Positions 42,786 through 51,651 of a DNA stretch of 64,000 nt are shown here, one piece after another. A model generated the notes under the pieces. That model did not search any database. It was not told the origin of the DNA and worked only from the letters and a program-made list of their open reading frames with translations. The stretch spans positions 4,216,001 through 4,280,000 of the forward strand of contig NZ_CP115300.1 of NCBI RefSeq assembly GCF_027625935.1, in the 5' to 3' direction. The position numbers and the translations under genes are program-made. The first letter of the stretch is position 1. Each line of letters begins with the position of its first letter. This DNA comes from Streptomyces camelliae. GTDB lineage: Bacteria > Actinomycetota > Actinomycetes > Streptomycetales > Streptomycetaceae.

Positions 42786-44141
42786 ATGACCCCTCAGCCC
42801 AACCCCGAAACCGGCGCCGCGGTCAAGGCCGCGGACCGCGCGCACGTCTTTCACTCCTGGTCGGCCCAGGACCTCATCGACCCGCTCGCCGTCGCCGGCG
42901 CCGAGGGGTCGTACTTCTGGGACTACGACGGCAAGCGGTACCTGGACTTCACCAGCGGGCTCGTCTTCACCAACATCGGCTACCAGCACCCCAAGGTCGT
43001 CGCGGCGATCCAGGAGCAGGCGGCACGGATGACCACCTTCGCGCCCGCCTTCGCGGTCGAGGCGCGCTCGGAGGCGGCCCGGCTGATCGCCGAGCGGACC
43101 CCGGGCGACCTGGACAAGATCTTCTTCACCAACGCCGGCGCGGACGCCGTCGAGCACGCGGTGCGCATGGCGCGGCTGCACACGGGACGCCCGAAGGTGC
43201 TCTCGGCGTACCGCTCGTACCACGGCGGCACCCAGCAGGCGGTCAACCTCACCGGCGACCCGCGCCGCTGGGCGAGCGACAGCGCCACGAACGGCGTCGT
43301 CCACTTCTGGGCGCCGTTCCTCTACCGCTCCCGCTTCTACGCCGAGACCGAGGAGCAGGAGACCGCGCGGGCGCTGGAGCACCTGGAGACGACGATCGCC
43401 TTCGAGGGGCCGGGGACGGTTGCCGCGATCATCCTGGAGACCATCCCGGGCACGGCCGGGATCATGGTCCCGCCGCCCGGCTATCTGGCCGGGGTCCGCG
43501 AGATCTGCGACCGCCACGGCATCGTCTTCATCCTGGACGAGGTCATGGCCGGCTTCGGGCGCACGGGCGAGTGGTTCGCCGCCGACCTCTTCGGTGTCGT
43601 ACCCGACCTGATGACCTTCGCCAAGGGCGTGAACTCGGGTTACGTGCCCCTCGGCGGTGTCGCGATCTCACAGAAGATCGCCGAGACCTTCGGCAAGCGG
43701 CCGTACCCCGGCGGTCTGACCTACTCCGGGCACCCGCTGGCCTGCGCCGCCGCCGTCGCCACGATCAACGTGATGGCGGAGGAGGGCGTGGTCGAGAACG
43801 CCAAGAGCCTGGGCGCCGATCTCCTCGGTCCCGCCCTCGCCGCCCTGGCCGAGCGCCACCCGAGCGTCGGCGAGGTCCGCGGCACCGGCATGTTCTGGGC
43901 GCTGGAGCTCGTGAAGAACCGCGAGACCCGCGAGCCGCTCGTGCCGTACAACGCGGCCGGCGAGGCCAATGCCCCCATGGCCGCCTTCACGGCCGCCGCC
44001 AAGCAGCACGGCCTGTGGCCCTTCGTGAACATGAACCGCACCCATGTGGTCCCGCCCTGCAATGTCACCGAGGCCGAGCTGAAGGAGGGCCTCGCCGCCC
44101 TCGACGCGGCGCTGAGCGTCGCCGACGCATACACGGAGTGA
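42786..44141 (+). CDS. Class III PLP-dependent aminotransferase
   Basis: A 451-aa omega-aminotransferase: YLDFTSGLVFTNIGYQHPKV near the N-terminus, FFTNAGADAVEHAVRMARLH (PLP phosphate site), VLSAYRSYHGGTQQA, the Asp motif IVFILDEVMAGFGRTGEWF, and the PLP lysine in LMTFAKGVNSGYVPLGG. It likely transfers the amino group of a beta- or omega-amino acid (beta-alanine, taurine or 4-aminobutyrate type) to pyruvate or 2-oxoglutarate. A GntR-type regulator gene follows 103 bp downstream on the same strand. The divergent MarR operator lies about 85 bp upstream of the start. Confidence 0.9.
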   Translation: MTPQPNPETGAAVKAADRAHVFHSWSAQDLIDPLAVAGAEGSYFWDYDGKRYLDFTSGLVFTNIGYQHPKVVAAIQEQAARMTTFAPAFAVEARSEAARLIAERTPGDLDKIFFTNAGADAVEHAVRMARLHTGRPKVLSAYRSYHGGTQQAVNLTGDPRRWASDSATNGVVHFWAPFLYRSRFYAETEEQETARALEHLETTIAFEGPGTVAAIILETIPGTAGIMVPPPGYLAGVREICDRHGIVFILDEVMAGFGRTGEWFAADLFGVVPDLMTFAKGVNSGYVPLGGVAISQKIAETFGKRPYPGGLTYSGHPLACAAAVATINVMAEEGVVENAKSLGADLLGPALAALAERHPSVGEVRGTGMFWALELVKNRETREPLVPYNAAGEANAPMAAFTAAAKQHGLWPFVNMNRTHVVPPCNVTEAELKEGLAALDAALSVADAYTE

Positions 44142-44182
44142 CCGGCTGCCGCCGGGCTTGTTCGAACGCGTAAGGTGACGTG

Positions 44183-44212
44183 CTCGTAAGAAATCTCGTA
44201 GGAGACAACGAG
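44183..44212. promoter_or_regulatory. CTCGTA repeats upstream of the GntR gene
   Basis: CTCGTA occurs at 44183 and 44195 (12-bp period), and ACGAG at 44208-44212 gives an inverted partner, CTCGT-N8-ACGAG. The block lies 33-62 bp before the regulator ATG and is a candidate autoregulatory site for the GntR protein. Confidence 0.4.
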
Positions 44213-44244
44213 TACGTCATCTACGCGCGAGGAGAGACCCGACC

Positions 44245-44940
44245 ATGCCCGGCAACGGCGCCGTCACGCGCAGTACCCTGCGCCAGCAGATCGCGGACGC
44301 GCTCCGCGACGAGGTGCTGGCGGGGCGGCTGCGACCGGGCCGGGCGTTCACGGTCAAGGAGATCGCCGACCAGTACGGGGTCTCCGCCACCCCCGTCCGC
44401 GAGGCGCTGGTCGACCTGTCCGCGCAGGGCATCCTGGAGGCCGACCAGCACCGCGGCTTCCGTGTGCCGGAGTACTCGCTCACCGACTACCGGAACATGA
44501 TCGAGGCCCGCAGCCTGGTCACCAACGGCATGTTCCAGGCCCTGTCCACCGAGCACCCCGCCTTCCGCACCCCGCCGGAGGACCCCCGCTCGGCCTCCGC
44601 GCTCGCCACCGTCCGGCGCCGGGGCGAGGAGGCCCAGCGTGCGGCGGCCGCCGGTGACCTGACCATCCTCATCGGCTACGACCTGCGCTTCTGGCGCGAG
44701 CTGAGCGCCCTGTTCGGCAACCCCTACCTCGGCGACTTCCTGCACCGGCTGCGCGTGCAGTCCTGGGTCTGCGCGGTGCAGCACCTGCTCCGCCTCCCCG
44801 ACCTGCGCGGCCGGCTCTGGGCCGGGCACACGGACCTGGTCGACGCGCTGGACCGCCGCGAGACCGAGGCCGCCCGCGAGATCGTGGCCGCCGCCAACGC
44901 CCACTCGCTGGCCCTGCTGGAACACCTGACCAACGGCTGA
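44245..44940 (+). CDS. GntR family regulator (FCD/FadR subfamily)
   Basis: A 231-aa regulator with an N-terminal GntR winged helix (LRQQIADALRDEVLAGRLRP, VKEIADQYGVSATPVREALV, DLSAQGILEADQHRGFRVPE) and a helical C-terminal ligand domain (YDLRFWRELSALFGNPYLGD, then HTDLVDALDRRETEAAREIV) of the FCD type, which binds small carboxylates through a metal. It probably responds to a metabolite of the aminotransferase upstream. ATG 44245 is preceded by GAGGAGAG. Confidence 0.9.
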   Translation: MPGNGAVTRSTLRQQIADALRDEVLAGRLRPGRAFTVKEIADQYGVSATPVREALVDLSAQGILEADQHRGFRVPEYSLTDYRNMIEARSLVTNGMFQALSTEHPAFRTPPEDPRSASALATVRRRGEEAQRAAAAGDLTILIGYDLRFWRELSALFGNPYLGDFLHRLRVQSWVCAVQHLLRLPDLRGRLWAGHTDLVDALDRRETEAAREIVAAANAHSLALLEHLTNG

Positions 44941-45001
44941 GCGACGGGTACCCTTCCCTGACCACCTGCTGTGGACCTTTCTGTGTGCGAGGGAGCCCTC
45001 T

Positions 45002-45652
45002 TTGGCCTGTGACCTGTGGCTGGTACCGCTCGTGGACGTCCTGTGCCACACCCCGGACAACCCGTTCGCCGAGGAACTCGCGCAGTACAACAACGCCCTG
45101 GCGGCGGCCGGGCTCCCCCCGGTGCCGGTGTACCAGTACATGCCGGGCCTGTCCGGCGAGGTCGCGCCCGTCGCCGGTTTCGACTACGACGCCCTCCACT
45201 TCCTGCGCCGGGCGTACTTGCTGCAGGTCTGCGGACTGCCCGTGACCCCGGTGGGCGAACTGGGCGGCGACTACGAGCAGTTGCTGGAGATGTTCGAGTC
45301 CACGGCCCAGCAGTCCCATCTGGTCTGGCACTACGACCACGCGGGCGCGTATGTCCCGGTCGACTTCCCGCACCCGCTGTCCAACGACGAACTCCTCGCG
45401 GGCGGCGGCCCGTTGGGCTCCTCGCAGACGCTCCTGCGCGAACTGGAGTACGTGGCCCCGTCCCTCGGCATCGACCCGGCCAACCCGCCGGCCGCGCCGG
45501 CCGCCCCCACGGCCCCCACGGATCTGGAGGAGCCGGCCGTCCCGGCCCCCTACGACCCGAGCCCCTTCGCCCGCGAACGGCACGTGTGGCTGGGCCTGCA
45601 CGCGGCGGCGACACGGTCGCTGGCCCAGGGCTCGATGATCGTCTTCAGCTGA
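45002..45652 (+). CDS. Conserved hypothetical protein, 216 aa
   Basis: I do not recognise a functional family. The protein starts ACDLWLVPLVDVLCHTPDNP and is soluble, acidic and rich in Pro and Tyr, with a proline-alanine linker near residues 160-180 (NPPAAPAAPTAPTDLEEPAV). The pattern FDYDALHFLRRAYLLQVCGL, then YEQLLEMFESTAQQSHLVWH, suggests a compact alpha/beta domain. TTG 45002 is the likely start, with GGGAG 7 bases upstream. Codon usage matches the neighbours. It converges with the 5'-nucleotidase gene across a strong hairpin. Confidence 0.75.
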   Translation: MACDLWLVPLVDVLCHTPDNPFAEELAQYNNALAAAGLPPVPVYQYMPGLSGEVAPVAGFDYDALHFLRRAYLLQVCGLPVTPVGELGGDYEQLLEMFESTAQQSHLVWHYDHAGAYVPVDFPHPLSNDELLAGGGPLGSSQTLLRELEYVAPSLGIDPANPPAAPAAPTAPTDLEEPAVPAPYDPSPFARERHVWLGLHAAATRSLAQGSMIVFS

Positions 45653-45662
45653 CCGGAACACG

Positions 45663-45702
45663 ACGCGCGGGCCACCGCCCCCAAGAGCAGTGGCCCGCGC
45701 GT
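45663..45702. terminator. Bidirectional terminator between convergent genes
   Basis: ACGCGCGGGCCAC and GTGGCCCGCGCGT form a perfect 13-bp stem with a 14-base loop, midway between the stops at 45652 and 45723. Confidence 0.8.
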
Positions 45703-45722
45703 GAACAGCGGGGTGGGCGCGT

Positions 45723-47540
45723 CTAGAAGACCGGCGTACCCGCCTGCGTCAGCTTCCAGTTGACCTTCGCGAAGGTCGCCGGGTCCAGCGTCTTCGTCGT
45801 CGTCACGTAGTCGATCATCAGCTGCCGGATCTCGTTCGTGGAGCTGTACGCGATCGGCGCCGAGGCGATGTGCGGGTAACCGGAGCCGCCGTTCGCGCGG
45901 TAGTTGTTGACGGCGACCACGAACACCTGGTCGTCCGCGACCGGGGCGCCGTTGTAGGAGAGGTTCTTGATCCGCGAACCCTCCGCCTGGGCGATGTCGA
46001 TCTCGTAGTCGACGCCCGCCGCCACGTCGTACATGTAGTCCCAGAAGTTGTTGGCGTTGGTGAGGGTCGCGGTGTCGACCTTCGTGCCGGCCGGGACCTG
46101 GTGGTAGTACTTCGCCGCGTACTCCAGGTAGTCCTTGAGCTGGGCGCCCGTCAGCTTCTTGCCGTACAGGGTGTTGTCGTAGATGTAGAGCCCGGCGATG
46201 TCCTTGATGGTGACGTTGCCCTGGGGGATGTCGGCCGTGCGGCTGAACGGCGCGGCGACGGAGATCACCGGGAGGGCCGCGTCGGCCGTCGAGAGGCCCG
46301 CCTTCACCGTGTCGGCCTGGACCTTCTGGATGAAGTCCATGATCGGCACGTCCTTCCAGCAGGACTCGGCCGCCGAGAGGTTCTCGGTGCAGGTGCCGAC
46401 CGCGGTGTTGACGTACTTCACGACCAGCTCGTGGTCGGCCTCCAGGAGCTTCTTGATCTCCGGGTCCTCGTCCACGTCCTTGGGGTTGAGGGTCTGGGCG
46501 GTCTTGCTCGTCACCTTCCACTGGCCGTGGTGCAGTTCGAGCTCGAAGTCGAAGACGCTCAGGCGGTAGCCCCAGCAGTACGGCTCGGAGAGGAGCACCT
46601 CCTCGCCGGTCTCCGCGTTCTTCACCGTGTAGGAGGGGACCTCGACGTGGGTGTGGCCCACCAGGATCGCGTCGATGCCCGGCACCTGCTCGGCGACCAG
46701 GTTGGAGGCGTTCTCGACGTACGGCAGCTCGTCGCCGTACGACGAGGAGCCGTCGAGGCCGGAGTGGTCGGTCAGGAAGACCACGTCACAGCCGAGCGCC
46801 CGCAGCCTCGGCACGTACTTCTTCGCCTGCTCGACCAGTCCGGGGAAGACCATCTTCCCGCTGACGTTGTCCTTGTCCCACAGGGCGATACCGGGGTTGG
46901 TGAGGCCCAGGATGCCGACCTTGATGTCGGGCGCGCCCGGCACACAGATGCGCTTCACGGTGTACGGGTGGAAGGCGGGCCGCAGCGTCTTCGCGTCCAG
47001 CGCGTTCGCGCCGAGCAGCGGGAAGTGACACTGCTTCTCGAACCTGCGCAGGGTCTCGATGCCGTAGTTGAACTCGTGGTTGCCGAGGGCGGCGGCGTCG
47101 TAGCGCATGTGGTTCATGGCCACGGCCATCGGGTGCTTGGGGCCCTTCTTGCCGTCGGTGCCCGTGATCGGGTCGACGCGGGCGAAGTAGTAGGCGAGCG
47201 AGGTGCCCTGGATGATGTCACCGGCGTCCACGAGGAGGACGTGGTCCTCGCCCTTGGCCTCGCGCTGCTGCTTGATGAGGGTGGCGACCCGGGCGACGCC
47301 GACCGAGTTGCCCGCCTTGTCGGTGTAGGCGGCGTCCTTGTAGTAGTCCCAGTCGAAGACGTGGCTGTGCAGGTCGGTGGTGCCGAGGATGGAGAACGAC
47401 CAGGTACGCGGCATGTGTTCGCGCTTCTGCTCGGCGGCCTGGGCGGGGGCCGCGGCGACGGTCCCGGCCGCGGCGACGGCCGCTCCGGTGACGGCCGACT
47501 TCTTCACGAACTCCCGGCGGTTCATGGGGCTGACGGGCAT
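45723..47540 (-). CDS. Tat-exported 5'-nucleotidase / 2',3'-cyclic phosphodiesterase
   Basis: A 605-aa secreted enzyme. The N-terminus MPVSPMNRREFVKKSAVTGA continues Ala-rich and ends APAQA, a twin-arginine signal. The metallophosphatase domain has ILGTTDLHSHVFDWD, VDAGDIIQGTSLAY, ALGNHEFNYG, VFLTDHSG and AILVGHTHVEVPS; the C-terminal 5'-nucleotidase domain has DADAALPV-type PVISVAAPFSRTADIP and FVVAVNNYRANGGSGYP. It should dephosphorylate nucleotides outside the cell to recover phosphate and nucleosides. ATG 47540 has AGGAG at 8 bases. Phosphate control is plausible; a weak PHO-box-like array lies about 90-120 bp upstream. Confidence 0.92.
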   Translation of the reverse strand: MPVSPMNRREFVKKSAVTGAAVAAAGTVAAAPAQAAEQKREHMPRTWSFSILGTTDLHSHVFDWDYYKDAAYTDKAGNSVGVARVATLIKQQREAKGEDHVLLVDAGDIIQGTSLAYYFARVDPITGTDGKKGPKHPMAVAMNHMRYDAAALGNHEFNYGIETLRRFEKQCHFPLLGANALDAKTLRPAFHPYTVKRICVPGAPDIKVGILGLTNPGIALWDKDNVSGKMVFPGLVEQAKKYVPRLRALGCDVVFLTDHSGLDGSSSYGDELPYVENASNLVAEQVPGIDAILVGHTHVEVPSYTVKNAETGEEVLLSEPYCWGYRLSVFDFELELHHGQWKVTSKTAQTLNPKDVDEDPEIKKLLEADHELVVKYVNTAVGTCTENLSAAESCWKDVPIMDFIQKVQADTVKAGLSTADAALPVISVAAPFSRTADIPQGNVTIKDIAGLYIYDNTLYGKKLTGAQLKDYLEYAAKYYHQVPAGTKVDTATLTNANNFWDYMYDVAAGVDYEIDIAQAEGSRIKNLSYNGAPVADDQVFVVAVNNYRANGGSGYPHIASAPIAYSSTNEIRQLMIDYVTTTKTLDPATFAKVNWKLTQAGTPVF

Positions 47541-47627
47541 ACAGGGCTCCTGGAGCGAGGATGAGAAGGAGGGAGGAACGCAGGCAACTACCCGCGTAGA
47601 TGCTTGCCTTCGACTCATTCCTCTGAG

Positions 47628-47660
47628 AACCACGAACAGCCCAAGGGCCGGTCAAGGAAC
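47628..47660 (-). promoter_or_regulatory. Possible PHO-box-like 11-mer array
   Basis: Read on the minus strand there are three consecutive 11-mers, GTTCCTTGACC, GGCCCTTGGGC and TGTTCGTGGTT. The first two resemble PhoP direct-repeat units (GTTCACCYRGC); the third is poor. The position, upstream of a secreted phosphatase gene, makes it worth testing. Confidence 0.3.
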
Positions 47661-47717
47661 TTCATGTCCATGACCGGCCCGGGGAGCGGGTCACGCCCGA
47701 ACGGGCGCACACGGAAA

Positions 47718-47752
47718 CGCCCCCGCCGGCACGAGCGAGCCGGACGGGGGCG
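47718..47752 (-). terminator. purA terminator hairpin
   Basis: CGCCCCCG-CCGGC...GCCGG-A-CGGGGGCG forms a 13-bp stem with one bulge, 25 bp beyond the purA stop. On the minus strand it is followed by TTTCCG. Confidence 0.7.
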
Positions 47753-47776
47753 CGACCAGTCGGAACGTGTCCGGAC

Positions 47777-49060
47777 TCAGAGGAACGAGTTGATCTCGAT
47801 CGTCTCGTCCCGGCCCGGGCCCACGCCGATCGCGGAGATCGGGGCGCCGGACATCTCCTCCAGCGCCTTGACGTAGTTCTGGGCGTTCTTCGGCAGGTCC
47901 GAGAAGGACTTGGCCTTCGTGATGTCCTCGGACCAGCCCGGCAGCGTCTCGTAGACCGGCTTCGCGTGGTGGAAGTCGCTCTGCGAGTACGGCAGCTCCT
48001 CGACGCGCTTGCCGTCGATCTCGTACGCGACGCAGACCGGGATCTGCTCCCAGCCGGTCAGCACGTCCAGCTTGGTGAGGAAGAAGTCCGTCAGGCCGTT
48101 GACGCGGGTCGCGTACCGGGCGATGACGGCGTCGAACCAGCCACAGCGCCGGTCACGGCCGGTGGTCACACCCCGCTCGCCGCCGATCCGGCGCAGCGCC
48201 TCGCCGTCCGCGTCGAACAGCTCGGTCGGGAACGGGCCCGCGCCGACGCGGGTCGTGTACGCCTTGAGGATGCCGATGACCCGGCTGATCTTCGTCGGGC
48301 CCACGCCGGCGCCGGTGCACGCACCGCCCGCCGTCGGGTTGCTGGACGTGACGAAGGGATACGTCCCGTGGTCGATGTCGAGGAGGGTGCCCTGACCGCC
48401 CTCGAACAGGACGACCTTGTCCTCCTCCAGAGCCTGGTTCAGGACCAGGACGGTGTCGGTGACGTACGGCCTGATCTGCTCGGCGTAGCCCAGCAGCTCC
48501 TCGACCACCTGGTCCACGGCGATCGCGCGCCGGTTGTACAGCTTGGTGAGGAGCTGGTTCTTGACGTCGAGGGCCGCCTCGACCTTCTGGGTCAGGATCG
48601 ACTCGTCGTACAGGTCCTGGACCCGGATGCCGACGCGGTTGATCTTGTCCGCGTACGTCGGCCCGATGCCGCGCCCCGTCGTACCGATCTTCCTCTTGCC
48701 GAGGAAGCGTTCCGTCACCTTGTCGACGGTCACGTTGTACGGCGTGATGATGTGCGCGTTACCGCTGATCAGGAGCTTGGACGTGTCGACGCCTCGCTCG
48801 TTCAGACCGCTCAGCTCGGAGAGCAGGACCGACGGGTCGACGACGACACCGTTACCGATGACCGGCGTACAGCCGGGGGAGAGGATTCCGGAAGGGAGGA
48901 GGTGGAGCGCGTACTTCTGGTCGCCGACGACGACCGTGTGGCCGGCGTTGTTGCCGCCCTGGTAGCGCACTACATAATCCACCGAGCCACCGAGCAGGTC
49001 GGTCGCCTTCCCCTTGCCTTCGTCACCCCACTGAGCACCGAGCAGCACAAGTGCGGGCAC
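47777..49060 (-). CDS. purA: Adenylosuccinate synthetase
   Basis: A 427-aa cytoplasmic enzyme that joins aspartate to IMP with GTP, the first step from IMP to AMP. Signature sequences: [16 protein letters not shown] (GTP loop), [16 protein letters not shown] (catalytic His), [37 protein letters not shown], and [20 protein letters not shown]. Length is typical. The start is GTG 49060. The gene is alone in its unit, with a terminator downstream and a separate hairpin in the divergent region upstream (49187-49214). Confidence 0.96.
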   Translation of the reverse strand: MPALVLLGAQWGDEGKGKATDLLGGSVDYVVRYQGGNNAGHTVVVGDQKYALHLLPSGILSPGCTPVIGNGVVVDPSVLLSELSGLNERGVDTSKLLISGNAHIITPYNVTVDKVTERFLGKRKIGTTGRGIGPTYADKINRVGIRVQDLYDESILTQKVEAALDVKNQLLTKLYNRRAIAVDQVVEELLGYAEQIRPYVTDTVLVLNQALEEDKVVLFEGGQGTLLDIDHGTYPFVTSSNPTAGGACTGAGVGPTKISRVIGILKAYTTRVGAGPFPTELFDADGEALRRIGGERGVTTGRDRRCGWFDAVIARYATRVNGLTDFFLTKLDVLTGWEQIPVCVAYEIDGKRVEELPYSQSDFHHAKPVYETLPGWSEDITKAKSFSDLPKNAQNYVKALEEMSGAPISAIGVGPGRDETIEINSFL

Positions 49061-49186
49061 GCGCGTACACCCCTTCCGGGCGGGGCATGTCCAAGGTCGG
49101 GGGCGTGGGCGTAAGGTTCACCGCCGCGTGCCACAGCGACCGCCGTTGGTCGCCAACCGTCGGACCGGATGCCCCGGAATAGACGA

Positions 49187-49214
49187 AGCCCCTGGCGCAA
49201 TAGCGCAAGGGGCT
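49187..49214. terminator. Hairpin between divergent purA and the kinase-like gene
   Basis: AGCCCCT-GGCGC-AATA-GCGC-A-AGGGGCT, followed on the plus strand by CTTGC, looks like an intrinsic terminator. It lies between divergently transcribed genes, 127 bp upstream of purA, so it may end a small RNA or be part of a leader. Confidence 0.45.
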
Positions 49215-49256
49215 CTTGCACAAAGATGCTACCCGAGGAAGCGAGGCAGGACCGAG

Positions 49257-50093
49257 GTGGCGACTTTCGCGACGTCCGAGCAGCTGCTGGTGATCATCGA
49301 TCCGGCGGCACGGCAGACGGACGGAGAGTCCGTTCGTATCGCGAAAGACGTGCTCAGCGCGGGTGCGGCGGCGAAGGTGTGCCTCCCGGACAGCCCGGAG
49401 GAATTCGCTCGCGCGCTGGGCCGGAGGGGTTCACGCCGGCCGGTGGTGATCGGCGACGACCACGCTCTGCTACGGGCGGTCACCCTGTTGCACCGCGAGC
49501 GCGAGCCGGCCGGCTGCGGTCTGTCGGTGGTCCCGGTCGGCGAAACGTCTCTGGCCCGGTCCCTGGGCGTGCCGGCCGGGGCGGTGGCGGCGGCGCGGAC
49601 CGTGCTGGACGGGGTGGAGCGCCGTCTGGACCTGCTGCTGGACGACAGCGACGGGCTGGTCCTGACGGACGTGACGATCCCGCCGACCCGTACGACCCGT
49701 ACGGTCGCGCGGGAGCCGGTGGCCCCGTCCGCCCCCTGGTACCGCACCCTCCTCTCCCGCACCCTGCCTGCCCGCCCGCCCCGCCTCTCCACCGTCCCCT
49801 CCCCCGGCCCGGCCCGGCTGCGGGTCCAGCTGGACGGCGAGACCCTGGTGGACCTGGACCAGCCGGTGGAGGCGGTGACGGTGACCCCGGGTTCGTCCGG
49901 CCTGGCCGAGGTGGAGATCCGCCCGCTGTCGGTGGGCGCGGAGGCGACGCCGGTACGGGCGTCCGGGCAGACGGTGTCGGTCACCGGCCCGGACTTCCGC
50001 TACCGCGCCGACGCGCGGCTCTCAGGGCCGGTACGGAGGCGGACGTGGCGGGTGGTGGAGGGGGCGTGGGGGCTGGTGCTGCCGTCAGCGTGA
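49257..50093 (+). CDS. Diacylglycerol-kinase-like protein lacking catalytic motifs
   Basis: A 278-aa protein with the two-domain layout of the DAGK/LCB-kinase family: an N-terminal alpha/beta domain (QLLVIIDPAARQTDGESVRI, SVVPVGETSLARSLGVPAGA) and a C-terminal beta-rich domain (RLRVQLDGETLVDLDQPVEA, VTVTGPDFRYRADARL). The nucleotide motif GGDGT is replaced by GDDH (about residues 66-69), and the PxGTxND motif by PVGETSL (93-99), so activity is doubtful. It may be a regulatory or lipid-binding paralogue. GTG 49257 is the likely start, divergent from purA. Confidence 0.7.
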   Translation: MATFATSEQLLVIIDPAARQTDGESVRIAKDVLSAGAAAKVCLPDSPEEFARALGRRGSRRPVVIGDDHALLRAVTLLHREREPAGCGLSVVPVGETSLARSLGVPAGAVAAARTVLDGVERRLDLLLDDSDGLVLTDVTIPPTRTTRTVAREPVAPSAPWYRTLLSRTLPARPPRLSTVPSPGPARLRVQLDGETLVDLDQPVEAVTVTPGSSGLAEVEIRPLSVGAEATPVRASGQTVSVTGPDFRYRADARLSGPVRRRTWRVVEGAWGLVLPSA

Positions 50094-50178
50094 GGCGGGG
50101 CGCTCGCAGCATCTGAAGCGGCGGGCGCCCGAGCGGTACGCGCTGCTGGGGCGGACGGTGCCGGAGGAGACGAAGCAG

Positions 50179-50199
50179 CGGTGACACCCGGCGTCACCG
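50179..50199. terminator. Short hairpin between convergent genes
   Basis: CGGTGAC-ACCCGGC-GTCACCG is a 7-bp stem spanning the stop of the GbsR/MarR gene at 50194. It is a modest candidate. Confidence 0.4.
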
Positions 50200-50682
50200 G
50201 CCGAAGGTCTTCTCCCGGTGCACGCGCCAGCGCTCCATCATGGCCGAGATCTCGCCGTCGATGAACTCGAAGAAGGCGAGCGTCTCGGCCATGCGGCGTC
50301 CGGCGGGGGTGTCGGCGCCCAGGCTGGTGACGCCGTCACGCAGAGCGCCCTCCCACCGCTTGATGACGGCTTCCCGGTTGGTGAGGGCCTCGTACCACTG
50401 GTTGCTGTGCACCCGGTACCGCTCACGGCGCGAACCGGGCTCGCGCTCCCGCGAGACCATGTGCTGCTGGGCGAGATAGCGCACGGCCCCGGACACGGCC
50501 GCGGGGCTGACCTGGAGCTGTTCGCTCAGCTCGGCCGAGGTCAGCGTGCCCGAGTCCGAGGACAGCAGGGCCGCGAACACCCGGGCCGGCATCCGCTGCA
50601 TCCCGGCCTCGACGAGCTGGGCCGCGAAGCTCTCCACGAACCGGGAGACCGCCTCCGTGTCGCGTCCGTTCACCTCTGCCAT
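50194..50682 (-). CDS. GbsR/MarR-type transcriptional regulator
   Basis: A 162-aa winged-helix regulator: QLVEAGMQRMPARVFAALLS then SAELSEQLQVSPAAVSGAVR (HTH), YLAQQHMVSREREPGSRRER (wing), and a C-terminal helical dimer part. The GMQRMPAR pattern is typical of the GbsR-like subgroup that controls adjacent ABC exporters in Streptomyces. ATG 50682 has AGGA 8 bases upstream; ATG 50691 is possible. It is divergent from the ABC transporter operon, and a near-perfect dyad lies between them. Confidence 0.88.
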   Translation of the reverse strand: MAEVNGRDTEAVSRFVESFAAQLVEAGMQRMPARVFAALLSSDSGTLTSAELSEQLQVSPAAVSGAVRYLAQQHMVSREREPGSRRERYRVHSNQWYEALTNREAVIKRWEGALRDGVTSLGADTPAGRRMAETLAFFEFIDGEISAMMERWRVHREKTFGR

Positions 50683-50721
50683 GGTCGTCATCCTAACCAG
50701 CGATTCAGAGCCTTCCCTAAC

Positions 50722-50737
50722 TTCACAAATTTCTGAA
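50722..50737. promoter_or_regulatory. Dyad TTCACAAATTTCTGAA between the regulator and ABC genes
   Basis: This 16-bp element is symmetric with one mismatched pair. It is AT-rich in a GC-rich chromosome and sits 20 bp before the ABC ATPase start, so it is the likely operator for the divergent GbsR/MarR protein. Confidence 0.65.
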
Positions 50738-50757
50738 AGAAGCGTACGTTCGGAACC

Positions 50758-51651
50758 ATGACGAAGGCCATCACGATCGCCGGACTCCACAAGTCCTTCG
50801 GCCGTACCCACGCCCTCACCGGCCTCGACCTGGACGTCGAGGCCGGTGAGGTGCACGGCTTCCTCGGCCCGAACGGCGCCGGCAAGTCGACCACCATCCG
50901 CGTCCTGCTCGGACTGCTGCGCGCCGACGCGGGCGCCGCCCAGGTGCTGGGCCGCGATCCGTGGCGGGACGCGGTCGAGGTGCACCGCCGTATCGCGTAC
51001 GTCCCCGGCGACGTCACCCTGTGGCGCAACCTCTCCGGCGGCGAGGTCATCGACCTCTACGGCCGGCTGCGCGGAGGGCTCGACGCCCGGCGCCGCACCG
51101 AGCTGATCGGGCGGTTCGAGCTGGACCCCACCAAGAAGGGCCGCACGTACTCCAAGGGCAACCGGCAGAAGGTCGCCCTCGTCGCCGCCTTCGCCTCCGA
51201 GGTCGACCTGCTGATCCTGGACGAGCCGACCTCGGGCCTGGACCCACTGATGGAGGAGGTCTTCCAGGCGTGCGTGGAGGAGGAGCGGGACCGGGGCCGT
51301 ACGGTCCTGCTGTCGTCCCACATCCTGAGTGAGGTCGAGGAGCTCTGCGACCGGGTCAGCATCATCCGCAAGGGCCGGACCGTGGAGAGCGGTTCGCTGG
51401 CCGATCTGCGGCATCTGACCCGCACCAGCGTCAGCGCCGAACTCGCCGGCCCGCCCAACGGCCTCGCCCACCTGCCGGGCGTGCACGACCTCGACATCCA
51501 GGGCCACCGGGTCCGGCTCCAGGTCGACACCGACCAACTCGACGCCGTCCTCAGGTCGTTGAGCGCCACGGGGGTACGCTCGCTGACCTCCACCCCGCCC
51601 ACGCTGGAGGAGCTGTTCCTGCGGCACTACACGGACGAGGTGGCGGTATGA
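50758..51651 (+). CDS. ABC exporter ATPase
   Basis: A 297-aa nucleotide-binding subunit: Walker [22 protein letters not shown]-loop region [20 protein letters not shown], the family signature is [16 protein letters not shown] (SKGNRQK instead of the classical LSGGQ), Walker [18 protein letters not shown], and the H-loop [17 protein letters not shown]. The C-terminal part (about 215-297) is a regulatory domain. It is followed by the permease gene with a 4-bp ATGA overlap and is controlled presumably by the divergent GbsR/MarR protein. It probably exports a drug or lipid-like compound. Confidence 0.92.
   Translation: MTKAITIAGLHKSFGRTHALTGLDLDVEAGEVHGFLGPNGAGKSTTIRVLLGLLRADAGAAQVLGRDPWRDAVEVHRRIAYVPGDVTLWRNLSGGEVIDLYGRLRGGLDARRRTELIGRFELDPTKKGRTYSKGNRQKVALVAAFASEVDLLILDEPTSGLDPLMEEVFQACVEEERDRGRTVLLSSHILSEVEELCDRVSIIRKGRTVESGSLADLRHLTRTSVSAELAGPPNGLAHLPGVHDLDIQGHRVRLQVDTDQLDAVLRSLSATGVRSLTSTPPTLEELFLRHYTDEVAV

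Noticed and set aside
50094..50184. Open plus-strand codons (HLKRRAPERYALLGRTVPEE...) after the kinase-like gene
   Set aside because: Codon bias is good, but no start codon and no longer frame is present. It could be a relict C-terminus but is not supportable.
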